64,000 nucleotides of DNA. Origin: an uncultured Bacteroidales bacterium (lineage in GTDB: Bacteria; Bacteroidota; Bacteroidia; Bacteroidales; F082). The translations under genes were made by a program, and so were the position numbers. Shown here piece after piece: positions 25,001-40,000 of this stretch; positions within the stretch are counted from its first letter, which is position 1; every line of letters begins with the position of its first letter. A model generated the notes under the pieces. The model did not search any database, had not been told where the DNA came from, and saw only the letters and a list, made by a program, of their open reading frames with translations. The stretch covers positions 1 through 64,000 of the forward strand of contig ONKQ01000028.1 in the NCBI GenBank assembly GCA_900318465.1, written 5' to 3'.

Positions 25001-28000
25001 CACCATAGTAGCTACAACCGTACACATTGCCTTCGACGGTGCCGCCCCACATGTTCACCCAGCGCGGGGCCTTGTTGGGTCGTCCGGTGGGAACCTGGCG
25101 GCTACCGCCAAACATGTTGCCATGCACCAAGCCACCCGACATGTTGACCACTTTGTACTGTTGCACCACGCTTTGGCTACCGCCACCATACACATTGTTC
25201 CAAATGATGGGCGAGTAGTTGATTTCGTTGTAGGTCGAGTTCTTGATGTTGACGGTGGTGTAACCATACACCTCACCTGCCGTTTGACTTTCGCCATTGA
25301 GCAGCAAACCGCGCCCACCTCCATACACATTGCCATCAAGAGGCTGGTTGGCAACATCGTCTTCATCGCCGATGATGCCGCCCTCAATGTCGACAATGGC
25401 GTTCATCCTCACATGGCCATCCTCGCCGCCGCCAAACACCGAGCCGTAAATCCGAGCCGTTTGGCCAATGGTGACATGGGTGTTTTTGACGTATGCCAAA
25501 TGGACATACTCGCCGCCCGATCCGCCGTGGCCTGAGCCGAACACGTTGCCGAAGTTCTCGTTTTCGTTAATCGTGCCGACGGTGCCGCCGACGATGGTCA
25601 CTGAAGCCAAGCCGGTATGGTAGTTTCCGTTGGCATCGGGGGTCTCGTTGGCATTGCCCACAGAGGCCAAGTTGCCGCCGCCATACACGTTGCGGACGAT
25701 ATGGCCGCCATACATATTGACATTGGTGTTGCCTCTCACTATGCCGGCGGTTGCGCTGTAGTATTGAGTGCCGCCCTGCGTATAAGTGTCGATACCACGA
25801 CCAGCGCCATACACGTTGCCATGATAGGGGTCGGCGCAAGGTGTGAGGTCGCCGTAATCATGGCCTCCAATCTGTCCGCCAAAGATGTTGACGTAGGTGT
25901 CTTTCAGAACGTGGCCATCTTCGCCAGAGCCGAACACCGAGCCTTCAATCCAAGTCTCGAAGCCTTCCCTTTCCTTGATGTTCACCACAGTTTGCTTTAC
26001 CTGCGCCAATTTAGGATAGATGGAAGTGGAAGGACCGGCGATGCCCTTGCCGCTGCCATACACGTTGCCGCCCACTTGGTCGTGGTCGTTGGCAGCCCCG
26101 TGGCCTATCTTGATTTCGCCAGTCTGAATGTCGCCGCCCACATTGACCAATGTGAAGCCATGGTTGTTGCCCTCTTGCATGTTGCCATCTTCGTCGATGC
26201 CGACCGAGCCCAAGCGACCGCCGCCAAAGATGGAACCGAGTATGTGGCCTTCGGTGACGGTGACGGTAGCATTGCCACCCACGCGGCCTGCCGTCAGGTT
26301 AGATGCCGAAAAGTTTCGGCCTCCACCGAAGATGTTGCCGTCCAATGTGGTTTCGCCCGTTGAGCCGAGGGTGCCGCCGTTGAAGTTCACTGCGGCATCA
26401 CCCAACACGTGGCCGTCGGAGCCGCCACCGAAGACTGAACCCCAAACTTGTGGCGAAGAAACCACATCGCCACCTTCGCCGATGTGTTTCTCGACTGTGA
26501 CGTGGGTTTCGTTCACATTACAATAAGCCTTATAAGCATTGTCCTCATCTTTGTCGACACCTTTCGAGCCGCCATAGACGTGGGCATTGAGGCCGTTCAT
26601 GTCCATGGGACCCACCTCGCCGCCATTCACTATGACAGTGGCCACGCCTTTGACAAAGTTACCGTCCTTCACCATGCCCACGCTGGCCACCTCGCCGCCA
26701 CCGAAGACATTCTCAAGCACTTGGCCGCCGCTGATATTGACAAAGGTGTTGCCATATACGCGGCCTGCAATCTCCACAGGACGTTTGTAAAGGTTGCTTT
26801 CGGTGGAGTCGTTGGCGTAAGTGCCATCATACCTCATGTCTTTGCTGCCTAACCCCCCGCCATACACACTGCCGAAGTGGTAATGCTTGTTGTTGCTGGT
26901 GCCATTGTAATCTGGATGTTTCACATCCGTTCCGATGGTGCCGCCCATGATGTTGACAGTGGCATTGTCGCGCACGGTGCCGAATTGGCCGCCGCCGTAC
27001 ACCGAACTCCAGATTTCAGCATTGCCGCTGACGGTCACCTCGGTTTGCTTCACCTTGCCCAAAGAAGGCCAAAGGGGATTGATGGTAGTGCCGTCGAGTT
27101 TGGTAAGGCGACCCATAGCACCAGCAAACACGTTGCCGCCGTAGGTGGCTTCCAGCTTCTTCTCAGGATGCTCGGGGTCGGGCGAATAGATGTATTCGTG
27201 GGTGTTGCCGATGCGGCCTCCGCTGATGTCGATGGTGACATAGCCGTGCGTCTTGTCTTCTGTGTCTTCTTGGAACTGGCCGTAGTTATCATCCTCTGGG
27301 GCAGTGAAATGGGTGCCCACCGAGGCCAAGCGACCTCCGCCATAAACGGAGCCGAGCGTGATGCCGTCTTGGATGTCGACTTTGACATTGCCGCCCACGG
27401 TGCCAGCTGTGAGGGCCTCGCCTGAGAAGCCACGACCGCCGCCGAAGATGTTACCGTCAACATAGGAAGTGCCGGTGGTGCCGATGATGGCTTCGTCCTT
27501 GATGACCACTTCCACATCGTTCATCACATGGCCTTCCTCGCCGCCGCCGAAAACGGAGCCGTAGATGATACCGCCGCTGACCTCAACATACACACTGTCC
27601 ACATTGGTCCACGTGTCGAATTGGGTACGCGGGTCGCCCTTGCCTGCACCGAAGAGGTAGCAAGTGAGAGGATGCGCTGCAATTTGCGCCAAAGTGCGCG
27701 GCACACCGATGGTGCCGCCTGTCATGATGATGGTGTCGTTGCCGCCCGAGATGTTGTCAAGATTGTCATCATACAGACCCACGTCGGCGGTCTCGCAGCC
27801 ACCATACACATTGGTGAGGATGTGGCCGCCGGTAATCGTCACTTTGGTGTTGCCATACACCTTGCCCGACTCGCGGTTCCACACGGCAGTGTCAGCGGTG
27901 TTATTATAGTTTCTCGTGATATAAGGCAGGAAGCCCGAACCGCCGCCATACACATTGCCGAACCATGTCTTGCCGTCGCAGGGGGTGTTGCCCGCTGCAA

Positions 28001-31000
28001 TTTCGAGAATGTCGAATGGCCTGTAAGGTTCGTTGTAGGGCCAGTGGTAGCATTCGTACAAGGCATCTTCCGATGCCACATCGTCCAAATCGGTATGTTC
28101 CGTTTCAAAATATTCAATCGGGTTGAAGAACTGGTTGTTGTCCTCGCCGTCGGTATACCATACATCCGCCGTTCCGCTGTCGCCCGCGCCGATTTGCCCG
28201 CCCGCGATGGTCACCTCCGTATCGCGCAACACATGACCGCTTGCCGAACCACCAAACACTGAGCCTTTCACCCAAGGCCTAATCGTCTCGCTCGTGTTTT
28301 CAACGGTCACTGTGGTGGAACCCACGGTGCCCATGATGTCGACAAGATTCTTGTGGCCGTAGACGGTACTGATACCCTGAGCATAGTTCGCGGGGTTGTC
28401 GGAAAGGCCCTTGCCGCCGCCGAACACGTTGCCGACGGGGTTGCTGGCGAGAGTATAGGTGCCAGGTACGAGCGTATAACTCATCACCGACCTATCCACG
28501 CCGATGATGCCGCCCTTGATGGTGACATTGGTCTTGCCTGTGCCCGGCTTCATGGCGATGTTGGAGATTTCATAACCGTTTGGGTCTGTGGTCCATGTGT
28601 AATGGCCCACATTGGCCGTCTCGCCGCCGCCGTACACCGTATTTAATATACGGGTGGGAACAGCGGGATTAGCCTGCGAGATTTCCACATTAGTGTTCTT
28701 GACCAAGGATATGAACAGTGCCGAGGCCGAGGGGTGTCCGGGAAGCGTGATGCCCACCATGCTACCCTTACCTCCGCCATACACCTCGCCGATGGGCCTG
28801 TCGATAAAGGAGGTCACAATATCCTCGCAGCCCACGATGCCGCCTTTTACCTCGACGTTGGTGTTGCCGTGGTTTTCGCCGTCCAGCATGGTCATTCCAT
28901 CGAGGCCGACACCCGTCACGGCGTGACGGCCACCTCCAAAAATGGCGCCATAGATTGTGCCGCCTTTCATCTCCACGTGGGTGTTGCCCGCCACGCGGCC
29001 TGCTGCATAATTCGTCTTGAGGAAGTTGCGTCCGCCGCCGAAGATGTTGCCGCCCCAACTGGAGATGGTGCTGTGCTCGGCATCGTAAGTGCCGATAACG
29101 CCGCTGTTGAGGGTGACATAAGTGTCGCCCAACACGTGGCAGTCGGAGCCGCCGCCGTAAAGCGAACCGTAAACACGACCAACATTGTCACCCGCCTCGT
29201 TAAGCTCAACGGTGACATTGGTAGAGTTGATGTTACAGTATTCCTTGCGAAGGTTATAGGGGTCGTTGCCTATGCCCTTGCCGCCGCCAAACACGTAGGC
29301 GTTCAAGCCGGTGCCGTCCATAGGGCCGACAATGGCCGAACCACTGACGTTGACCGTGGCATTGCCCGTATTGGATACGGGAACAAAGTCGTCATCCCAC
29401 TCTCCCACGCTGGCCATATCGCCGCCGCCAAACACGTTGCAACGCACCGCGCCGCCCGTGATGTTGACAAAGGTGTTGCCATAGACGTGACCCGCCAAGT
29501 CGTTGACGGAATCCAACACTTGTTGGGAAGGATTGGTCAAGTTCAGATGTGTGTAGGCATCCATACCATAGCTGCCGCCGTAGACACTGCCGTAGCTGTA
29601 GTAATCCGAATTGCCCGCCACGATATTTTCCGTTCCAATGGTACCACCGGTAATATTCACCTTGGTATCGCCCCAAACAGCACCTTGCTCGGCACCGCCA
29701 TAAACAGAACTCATGATGGTGGGGGTGCCGCTGATGTTGACTTCCGTTGTGCGGCAATGGCCGTGTTCAGTTCCGACAACGTAACCGTCGTTATCGAGTT
29801 TAATATTTCCTTGACCGCTGCCGTACACATTACCTGTACGAGTGTAGGTTATCATTCTCATACCGTTGATGACTTCATACAGCGTCCATTTGGGCGCACT
29901 GGCACCTGTGCCAGTGGAATAAGCATAATCGAATTCTTTCTCCGTTCCGATGGTCGGAGTGCCATCGATGGTCACTTTGGTGGCACCGGTTTTTTGTGTG
30001 TACCATGTGTCATAGTCGTTCCAACGGCCCACATTGGCCATTTGGCCGCCGCCATAGACGGAGCCATAGATGGTGGGACTGTTGTAGATGTGGACCATGG
30101 CATTGGCCGAGCGGCCAAAATCATCCTCCCTGAACTCGTTCAGGTCGCCACGGCCACCGCCGTAGATGTTGCCCACGCGAAGGTCGTTCAGCAACAAGTC
30201 GAGGCCGCTGTGGTTGTGATTGCCGATGGTGCCTCCACTGACTTCGACCCTTGCCAAGCCATGGCGGATGGAGTCGTACACATGGACACCATCCACTAAA
30301 GATTCGTATGATTCAAAGCTGCCGTTCACATCCACGCCGGTGAGGGCTACAGAGCCGCCGCCATAGATGTTGCCCAAGACGGTGCCATCCGTCATTTCGA
30401 CCTTGGTGTTGCCACCCACACGGCCAGCGGAGAAGCTGCCCGATGTGCCTTGGCCGCCGCCGAAGACGAGGCCGTCGTCATGCAGGCCAGTGGTGCCGAT
30501 GGTGCCGCCCGTGATGTTGACGACAGCATCTCTCAACACATGGCCATCAGCACCACCGCCAAAGACGGAACCATAAACATGGCCAGTTTCTCCAAGGTTG
30601 ATCGTGACCTCGGTGCTGTTGACGTTACCGTATTTCTTGCGGAGATCGTCGGGGTCGTCGCCTATGCCCTTGCCGCCGCCATACACGGAAGCGTTCAGGC
30701 CGTTGGGATCCAAGGGGCCGATAATAGCCGCGCCACTGACATTGACCTTGGCATGACCCTTGATTCCGATTGTGTTCGGGTATGGAGCTGGTACAAAGTC
30801 GATAAGGTTGTCATTGTCGTCCAATACTTTGTTCCAATATCCCACACTGGCCATGTTGCCACCACCGAACACGTTGCCACAAATGGAACCGCCCGTGATG
30901 TTGACGTATGTGTTGCCGTAAACACGACCGGCATAGGAGTTAGCGGTGTCTGCCACCGCTGCATCGTTTGAATGCAAGTGTTTGTAGCTGTCCACGCCAT

Positions 31001-34000
31001 AGCTGCCACCGAAAACGCTACCGAACCTATAAAGATTTGAAGCAGTTACCCATTCATCAAGATCAACATCCAAGCTGTCCGCCTCTATGCCCGACGTTCC
31101 GATGACACCTCTTTCAATTTTCACCTTGGTATCGCCCCAAACTGCGCCTTGCTCAGAACCGCCAAAGACAGAGCTCATGATATGGCCGCCATCATTCATG
31201 TTGATGTTGACTATAGTTGTGCAGCAGTGACCCTGCTCAAATCCTTCAGCGTCACCTTCCTCGTCGATTATCATATCACCCTGACCGCCGCCAAAGACAT
31301 TACCCGTACTGGTGTGGCTGATCATTCTCACATCATTGATGGTATCATACAAGGTCTTTATGGGTAGAGGCTCAGCTATCGCATAATTATCATGGTCGAA
31401 CTCAAGTGCCGTACCAATTTGTGGAGCGCCGTTGATGGTCACACGGGTGGTTCCCGTTTGTGTCGTATACCAATCGGAGTAATTGTTCCAATGGCCGACA
31501 TTTGCCATCTGGCCGCCACCGAAGACGGAACCATAAATGGTAGGACTGCCGCTGATGCTGACGTCGGCATTGGCTGCACGACCAAAATCATCCTCCAAGT
31601 ATTCGTTCGGGTCACCACGGCCACCGCCGTAGATGTTGCCCAGTTTTTGGTTGCTCCTTAACAAGTCAAGGCCATCGTTGGCGGGGTTGCCTATGATGCC
31701 TCCACTGACCACAACCTCGGCCATGCCGTGCTGAATGGAGTCGTACTTTTGGTCATCATCGATAAAGGAAGCAAAAGTGCCATCCACATCCACGCCGGTG
31801 AGGGCGACGTTGCCGCCGCCATAGATGCAGCCCATGACGGTGCCATCAGTCATCACAACCTTGGTGTTGCCGCCCACGCGGCCAGCACTGAAGTTGGAGG
31901 TATTACCTTGTCCGCCGCCGTAAACATGACCGTCTCCGCCATGCATACCATCGGTGCCAATAATCGGTTTCTTGTCTTTGGTGTTGGTGCCTTTCTCCAC
32001 GAGGACGCGGGTACCGGCCAGCACATGGCCGTTGGCGCTGCCGCCGAAAACACTGCCATAGATGAGTGCGCTGTCGCAAACGATGACCGAGGTACTGTCC
32101 ACATTGGCGTGGGTGGTGTAATGGCTAATGTAATCTTCATCAACCTCACCTTGTCCACCTCCGTACACATTGGCGTTCTTCTTATCAGCAACGAAAGGCC
32201 CGATTTGGCCGCCGCTGATGGTGACATGAGCCACGCCCGTGGTGTTGTCGGAAAGGTTGCCGTTACCCACAGAACCCATCTGGCCGCCGCCATACACGTC
32301 CTTGAGAATGTGGGCATTACCTGAAATGTCGATATAAGTGTTGCCATCCACTCGACCGTAGTCAGCGGCATCCATGTATTGTTCGTTGACAGGATTAGGT
32401 GAGCCTTGGCCGCCGCCGTATATAGAACCATGCAGATACTGTTCATCTCCTATGGTTTCCCACGAACCGACTGTGCCGCCGCTCATTTCCACCTTCGTGT
32501 CGCCTGTTACGATGGCCATCTCGCCACCTCCGAAGACGCTCCTCTTAATCAAACCATCTATGATTCTCACCGTGGTGCCACCAGTTACCTTGGCACAATC
32601 AATGTCAGTGTCGTTACCACAACCGGCTCCATAGACGAAATTGTCAACAACGGTGTTGCTCCTATTGATATTCACACTGGGGTTGCCTATCACTTTACCA
32701 TACTCACCGCCGCCATACACACTGCCCTTGACATAAGCACGCGGCGTTCTTCCTTGCACATGATAGATTGAGTCGCCATTGGCATCCAAAGGAATATATT
32801 GCGCCATAGTAGCATGGTTATAGCCAATGTTGACCATAGGATTGGAGGTAACCGTTGCCGTGTTACCTTTACCGGCACCAAACACATTCTGACTGATGCC
32901 ATCAGTATCCTTGATATGCACCACATTAATCACGGGTGAAACCGGCTTTTGTGGCACGTTCTCAACGATGATGTCGTCGGGGGTGTATGGAGTTTCGTTG
33001 CTGGCACCATAAATGTTGGCAATCTTAAGCGGGCAATTGTCTTCCACATCAAGCACGTTGACGGTGACAACACCTTCGATGTTGCCGTTGACATCGCAAC
33101 CGCCGAAAACGTTGGTGTGGGTGCCGCCATAAAGGTTGACGGTCACATTGCCGCCCGTGCCAGCGAGGTCCGGATGGCTTTGCATGAATGCTTTCACCTC
33201 GTCAGAATAATCTCCAGTTTGCCAATCGGTGGGATATTTCTTTATGTCGGCAGGAATGCCCTGTGAGCCTTCCGATCCGCCAAAGAGGTTCGTAACCTTA
33301 CCGCCATAGACATTGAGGGTGACATTGCCGTAAATGACTGCCGAGTGGGCACCGCCATAGAAATTGTTGTATGGGGTTGGGTTGGAGCAGCATTCGAGGG
33401 TGGCGATGATTTCGCCAATTTCAGGCGATATGTTGCCGCCACCATAGCCATTGACAATGGCCAACTCGCAGTCGGAATCTTCAGCGACAACCAAATTGAT
33501 TTCGTTGACATTGCCATAACCGTTGCTGCCGCCAAAGAGTTCGTCGATAAGTCCACCTTCGACAGACGTAGTGGCGATGCCGTAGATATTGGCCGGGTCG
33601 GGGTTGCCGTTACCGCCGCCAAACACGCTGTGTATTCGGCCACCCTCGATGATGACATTGGCATCGGTGGTGTAGCCTGCCGTCGCACTGCCTATTTCAG
33701 CGGCATTGCCGCCGCCATAAAGCTCGTAGATGGTGTTCTCTTCACAACCATACACATGTACCGTGGCCTTATTTGCCGCAAGTTTGGGCGTATAGTTGGC
33801 TCGGTTGCCGCCGCCAAACACTTGATAGAGGGCAAAATTGTCGGTGCCATTCGGGATTGTGGCCAACCATTCTGGAGTTGCTCCTGATGCGGGAACCGTA
33901 GGATAAGCATTGCCTCCCGCTGTAGTGGGTTGGCCGGTGTGCGCCGTATGATAGACATGCACTTCCACATCGCCGTATGGGGTGCCGTTGTAGTTGTTGG

Positions 34001-37000
34001 CGCCATAAACCCCGCCTAAGATGGTCGTGCCCACATCGGGGATACCCATCTGGCTTTCACTGCCGATGTAAACTTTAGCGTTGCCATGGGGATTGGTTCC
34101 GTAGCCTCCCAAATAAGCGAAGGAAGCACCGCCAAACACGCTGCCTTGCACCGTGCCTCCCAGCACATCCACACGGGCGTTGCCATAGACACGGCCTGCC
34201 AACAAATCGGAACTGATGTTGGTAGAGTCGTTGTTGTGTGGCACATTGTAGGCTGAATTATGGCTGCCGTAGCCGCCGCCATACACGCCGCCCATGTAGT
34301 ATTGGGTTTCACCATCTCTGCCATCACCGTTTCCGCCTCCTCCATTTGTTGACATGGTCACAAGGGTGCCGATGGTGCCACCATTGATGACGACTGAGGT
34401 GTTGCCCGCCATGGAGCCTTGCTCTGCGCCACCGAACACGCGGCTCTTGATGGTGCCGCCGTTGACAACCACCTTGGCATTTCTGGAACGACCCATCGAA
34501 ACCCAGTGGGGAGCCGTTATATCGACATCGCCTTGGCAGCCGCCAAACACATTGCCGGTGCAAGTGTGGATAATGGTGCCGTCGTCGTCATAGATGGTCC
34601 ATTCCGGATTAGTAGCGGCATATTCTTGAGTGAACTCATAGTCCGTGCCGATGACGGGATTATCGGATTCTCCTTCCCTACCAATGGTCACTTCGGAAGT
34701 GCCTGATTTGTCGTAGAACTTGGCTTTGCCGTCTTCGGTATACCAATAGCCGACACCCGCCATTTCGCCGCCGCCAAACACGGAGCCGTAGATGCGCGGG
34801 CTGCCGCTGATGCCAACCTTGGTGTTGGCCACGCGACCGGCCAAGATGTCTTCATAATTCTTGGTGTCGCCCTTTCCAGAGCCGTAGATGTCGCCCACGC
34901 TCTCGTTGCTGCCGTTCAGCAGTTCGTTGCCGTTGGGATTGCCGATATTGGTGGAATAGGTGGTGACACCATTAGCGGTAGTAGCAGTACCACTCACGTT
35001 GATGGTGGCCAAGCCGTGAATCGGCTTGTTGTTGAATGCGGAATCATAAGCATGTTCCGTCACGTATGGATTGCCCAACATGTTCACGCCGGTGAGGGCC
35101 ATACGGCCACCGCCGAAGACAGAGCCTTGTATGGTGCCGCCATCCATATCGATGGTGACATTGCCCGCCACACGACCGTTGGTGTGGTTGGAGTTAAAGA
35201 AGTTACGACCGCCGCCGAAGATGTTGCCGTCCCAAGTGGAGAGACCATCGTCGCCGATATTGGCTCCTGAGTGGACAATGACGGAAGTGCTGCCCAATAC
35301 ATGGCTGTCGGAACCGCCTCCATAGACCGAGCCCCATATCTTGCCGCCATTGATTGTGACAAAGGTACTGTCGACATTGGAATAAGCCTTGCGCAATTCA
35401 TCAGGATCGTAAGAGAAGCCCTTGCCGCCGCCAAACACGTATGCGTTCAAGCCCGTGTTGTCCAAAGGACCAATGACGGCCTCACCACCGACATTGACCG
35501 TTGCATTGCCCCTGAAAGCAGGTCTGTCCGGGTCGTTTTTGGCTACAATGTCGATAAGATTGTCATTGCCGTCCAATACCTTGTCCCATATACCCACGCT
35601 GGCCATGTCGCCGCCGCCAAACACGTTGCCACGGACTACACCACCCGTGATGTCCACAGAAGTATTACCATAGACGCGGCCCGCCAACAAGTTAACGGAG
35701 TCCACTTTCTGTAGATATTCAAGGGTTTGATTGGATGGATTCATGTCAAAGTGCTGGTAGGCATCAGCGCCATAGCTGCCACCAAACACACTGCCGAAGT
35801 TGTAAGTCGATTGCTGTTGGTCGGTACCGGTAACTACCGTTCCAATAGTGCCGCCGGTGATGTTCACCTTGGCATCACCCCACACGGCGCCACGCTCCGA
35901 TCCGCCAAAGACCGAGCTTCGGATGGTGGGTGTGCCACTGATACTGACTTCTGACGAACCGCAATGACCATGTTCAAGTCCTACAACATAACCGTCTTCA
36001 TCGAGTTTCACGTCACCCTTACCACCGCCGAACACGTTACCCGTGAGGGTGTGATTGATCATTTTCACGCCGTTGATGACATCGTAGAAAGTCCATTTGG
36101 GCGTAAGGGTTCCTGTGCCCGATGAATAGTCGGGGTCGAATTCTTTCTGCGTTCCAATGGTTGGAGAGCCTGAGATGGACACTTTAGTGAAGGCAGTGCC
36201 CTCATGGTACCACTGGTCGTAATCATCCCAAAAACCTACATTAGCCATCTGTCCGCCACCATAGACGGAGCCATAGACGGTAGGGCTGCCCGAGATTTTG
36301 ACAACGGCATTGCCCACACGGCCTAAGTCGTCCTCTCTATATTCCTCAACGCTACCACGGCCACCGCCAAAGACGTTGCCGACATGCTGGTCGCTCAACA
36401 ACAAGTCGAGACCATCATGGGCATAGTTACCGATTACACCTCCACTGACCTCGACCTTGGCCCTGCCGTGGTTGACGGCATCGTAATGAGAATCAATCCA
36501 GCCTTCCACATTCACGCCGCCAAGAGCCACAAGGCCGCCGCCATAGATGGAGCCTAAGACCTTGCCGTCAGTCATCCTGACATGGGTATTGCCACCCACA
36601 CGACCGACAGGGAATTTTCTTCCTTCGGCATCGAAATAATCCACATTACCCATGCCACCGCCAAACACGAGGCCGTCGAAGCCCGAGAATCCCGTGGTGC
36701 CGATGAGGGTGCTCTTGCCTTGTTCCTGACCGATGACCACCAGAGTGCTATCCAAGACGTGGCCTTCCCTACTGCCGCCGTAGACGTTGCCGAAAACGGT
36801 GCCGCCTGTGAGGTACACCTGGGTTTTCTTCACGTTGGTCATGGTGTTGAACATGGAGCGGGGGTCGCCCATGCCTGCGCCGTAGATGTTGCCGCTGAGC
36901 GGATTTGCCGCAATCTGCACGGCAGTGCGCGGTATGCCAACGGTGCCGCCGTTCATCTTGACGGTGCTTTTGCCCTTCACGTCGGTGGTCTCGTTGCCGC

Positions 37001-40000
37001 CGTAGACGGCTGTGAGGATGTGACCTCCCGTGATTTCCACACGAGTGTTGCCGTTCACCTGACCTGCCGTGCGACGCCACACGCCAGCCTTGATGGGATA
37101 GTAGCCCGAGCCGCCGCCAAACACGTTGCCGAAGAACGAGTGGCCGTTGGTGCCAACCAAGGCACCGCCTTGCGAGTTGTAGCCCGTTTCATCGGCGAAG
37201 ATGTCGTAGAGCTGGTTGTTCGAGTATTCCCAAGCGTCGCACTCGTGGAAAACATCGTGGAGCGATCCACTTGTGCCAAGCGCAGTTTCGATAGTGCCGT
37301 TGTTGATGGCTGTGATGGCAGTTGTCCATTTGTCTTCTTCATAAATGGGATCAAAATGATGGGTAGTCCCGGTTTTGTAATGCCCAGTACCAATCTGTCC
37401 GCCTGCAATCTCGACAAAGGTGCTATCCAACACCAGGCCGTTTTCGGCACCGCCATACACGGAAGCCGTGACCACGGGCCTGATGGTGTTCTCGCCTGAA
37501 GTGGTGTTGCTGATTTGCAAATGGGTGCAATTGACCACGCCCAAGGCAATGGCTTTGGGATAAGTGATGGAGTCGGCCACGCCTTGTCCGCCGCAGAAAA
37601 TCCAGCCACGGTCATCGTCGTCGGGATTGTGGTCTTCCCAAGGCATCAACGAGCCGAGAAGTCCGACATTGCCGCCGCTCGTAAACGCATTGGCTTGTCC
37701 TTCATTGTAAATCACATCGTTATATGTCGTGAACGTACCCACCGAGCCCATTTGGCCGCCGCCATAGATGCTGCGCTCAATGGTGCCGCCCGTCATGTCG
37801 ACGGTAGCGTTGCCCTTCACCAAACCAGCAATCACTTCTGTTTCGAAGCCCATGCCGCCGCCAAAAACGGAGCCTTTGACATGGCCGGCCTTCATGTTCA
37901 CATTCGTTTCTTCCTGCACCTGACCGTAGGAGCCGCCGCCATACACATTGCCAATCACCTTGTCGGTTTCATTGCCTATTTGGACATTCACCTCCGTATT
38001 GACGGCAGCGGCATACTGCGTCAAAGGAGCATGTTCGTCGATGATACCACGGCCTGCACCGTAGACATTGCCGCCGTAGTTGAAGGGAGCTCCACTTGTT
38101 GGAGTCACCACCTGACCGATGGTGCCGCCATTGATGTTCACCGTACAGGTCGAAGTGCCGGGATCATAGTCTGTTGTTGGAAGCGGACCCACAGTGGCCA
38201 TTGAACCGCCACCATACACATTGCGGTGGATGGTGCCGCCGTTGACCGTAACGTTGGTGTTCAAAGTGACCGAACCTGCCGATGGGCAGTAGCTGTCGAG
38301 ATCGCCATCGCCGTCGGAGTCGTACATGTCGGTACCCAGACCGGCACCATACACATTGCCGCGATAGGCCCATTTGTCATCAGTAATGTTGCCATCGGTC
38401 GGATCATATTCTTCTCCGATTTCGCCCTTGTTGACGTTGACATAGGTGTGCCAACGCACATGGCCATTGTCGCCGCCGCCAAACACCGCGCCTTTGATTT
38501 GAGGACCTGTCCCCTCTCCCTCAGTAGAGCCGATGTTGACAATGGTCTTGTTGACATAGCCGAGGAAGAAGTCGCGGTTGTAGTCGTAGCGCGCCGTACC
38601 CTCTGGATTGTCGACAGTAGCGAAAGTAGTGCCCTTCGACGAGCCGAAAACAAAACCGTTATTGTAGCCATCGCCCGGATAGCCAGTAGTGCCAATGGTG
38701 CCGCCGTTGACGGTGACGGTGCAGATGCCGCTGCTCTGGTAAGGTTCGGGCGAGGCTGATACATTAGTCAACTCGCCATAGCCCATATAGTTGCCCTTGC
38801 CCACCGAGGCCAAGTTGCCGCCGCCAAACACATTGTGCAGCACTTGGCCACCATTGATGACGACCTCAGTATTGCCGTAAACCTTGCCGGAGGTGATGCT
38901 GCGTTGAGGCGAAGGATCCAAATAGGAACTCGGATTATTGGGATCTTTCAATGCCACCATATAGGTATCCGTGCCATCGCCGCCGCCGAAGACCGAACCT
39001 CTGACGAGGCCGTTGGTCATCGTGACTTTGGTGTTCTCATACACCGTGCCATTTTCGCCCGAGCCATACACCGAGCCGATGATGACATTGGGTGTGGCAT
39101 CAGTGACATTACCTGTGGGAGGTGCAAAGTTGACCTCGACCTCAGTCTCGCGCACGATGGCCATGGTTTCCATTGTGCCAAGCGGGCCTACATCGCCGCG
39201 TGCCGAACCAAACACGTTACCGCTTTCGGCAACAGGTGCCGCCAAGGTGCCGATGTGGCCGCCTCGGATGTTGACTTCCGTCTTGCCGGTGGTCACAGGC
39301 TCATTGTTTGCATCGGTAATCGTGGTATACGTCAATTTGTAAGGCCAGCTGAGGGCGGCTGAGGTGTTGGTGTTGGTGTGTGCTTCGTCAATCGTGAACG
39401 AACCCACCGAGGCCATGGCGCCTGCGCCATACACGCTGCGGCTGATTTTGCCGCCATAGATGTTGACCTTGGTGTTGCCTTGCACCACGCCTGCCAAGGG
39501 GTTGTAGGCCCATGTGGTATCCGTACCAACAATATTTAAGATGTATCGGTCGGTACCGCAACCTGCGCCGTACACGTTGCCACGGAAGGGGAATTTCTTC
39601 TCCTTTTCGTCAGCAGTCATGGCTGCATACTCATCAGCCGTGCAGCCGATGGTGCCGCCAAACACGTTGATGACGGCTTCCATATAGGTGTGGCCATTTT
39701 CGCCTGAGCCATACACCGAGCCGTTGATTTTGGCGTTGCCGGAGAGGTTGGAGGCTTCGCCGGTGCTGGCATTGACGGTGCCCGTGCCGATGTTGACCTC
39801 GGAAAAGGCAACGTAGGTGACGTAATCGAGGAAATTGCCCGGTTCGGCAATCTCGCCTCGTCCCGAACCGAAAACCATGCCGTTATTGTCGCCGTCGGTG
39901 CCGATTTCGCCTCCCGTGATGGTGATATTGGAATGGCCGAAACCAAGATAGGGGTGCGTGGGATTGATCAACTCGGAAGCATTATAGGTGCCCACCGAAG

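Noticed and set aside
28734..30299. 521-codon plus-strand reading frame, and many others on the plus strand between 19 and 50 kb
   Set aside because: They lie opposite the giant repeat genes and recur with the repeats; their products are His/Ala/Val-rich, lack family features and have no start signals. They are shadows of the repeated minus-strand codons.
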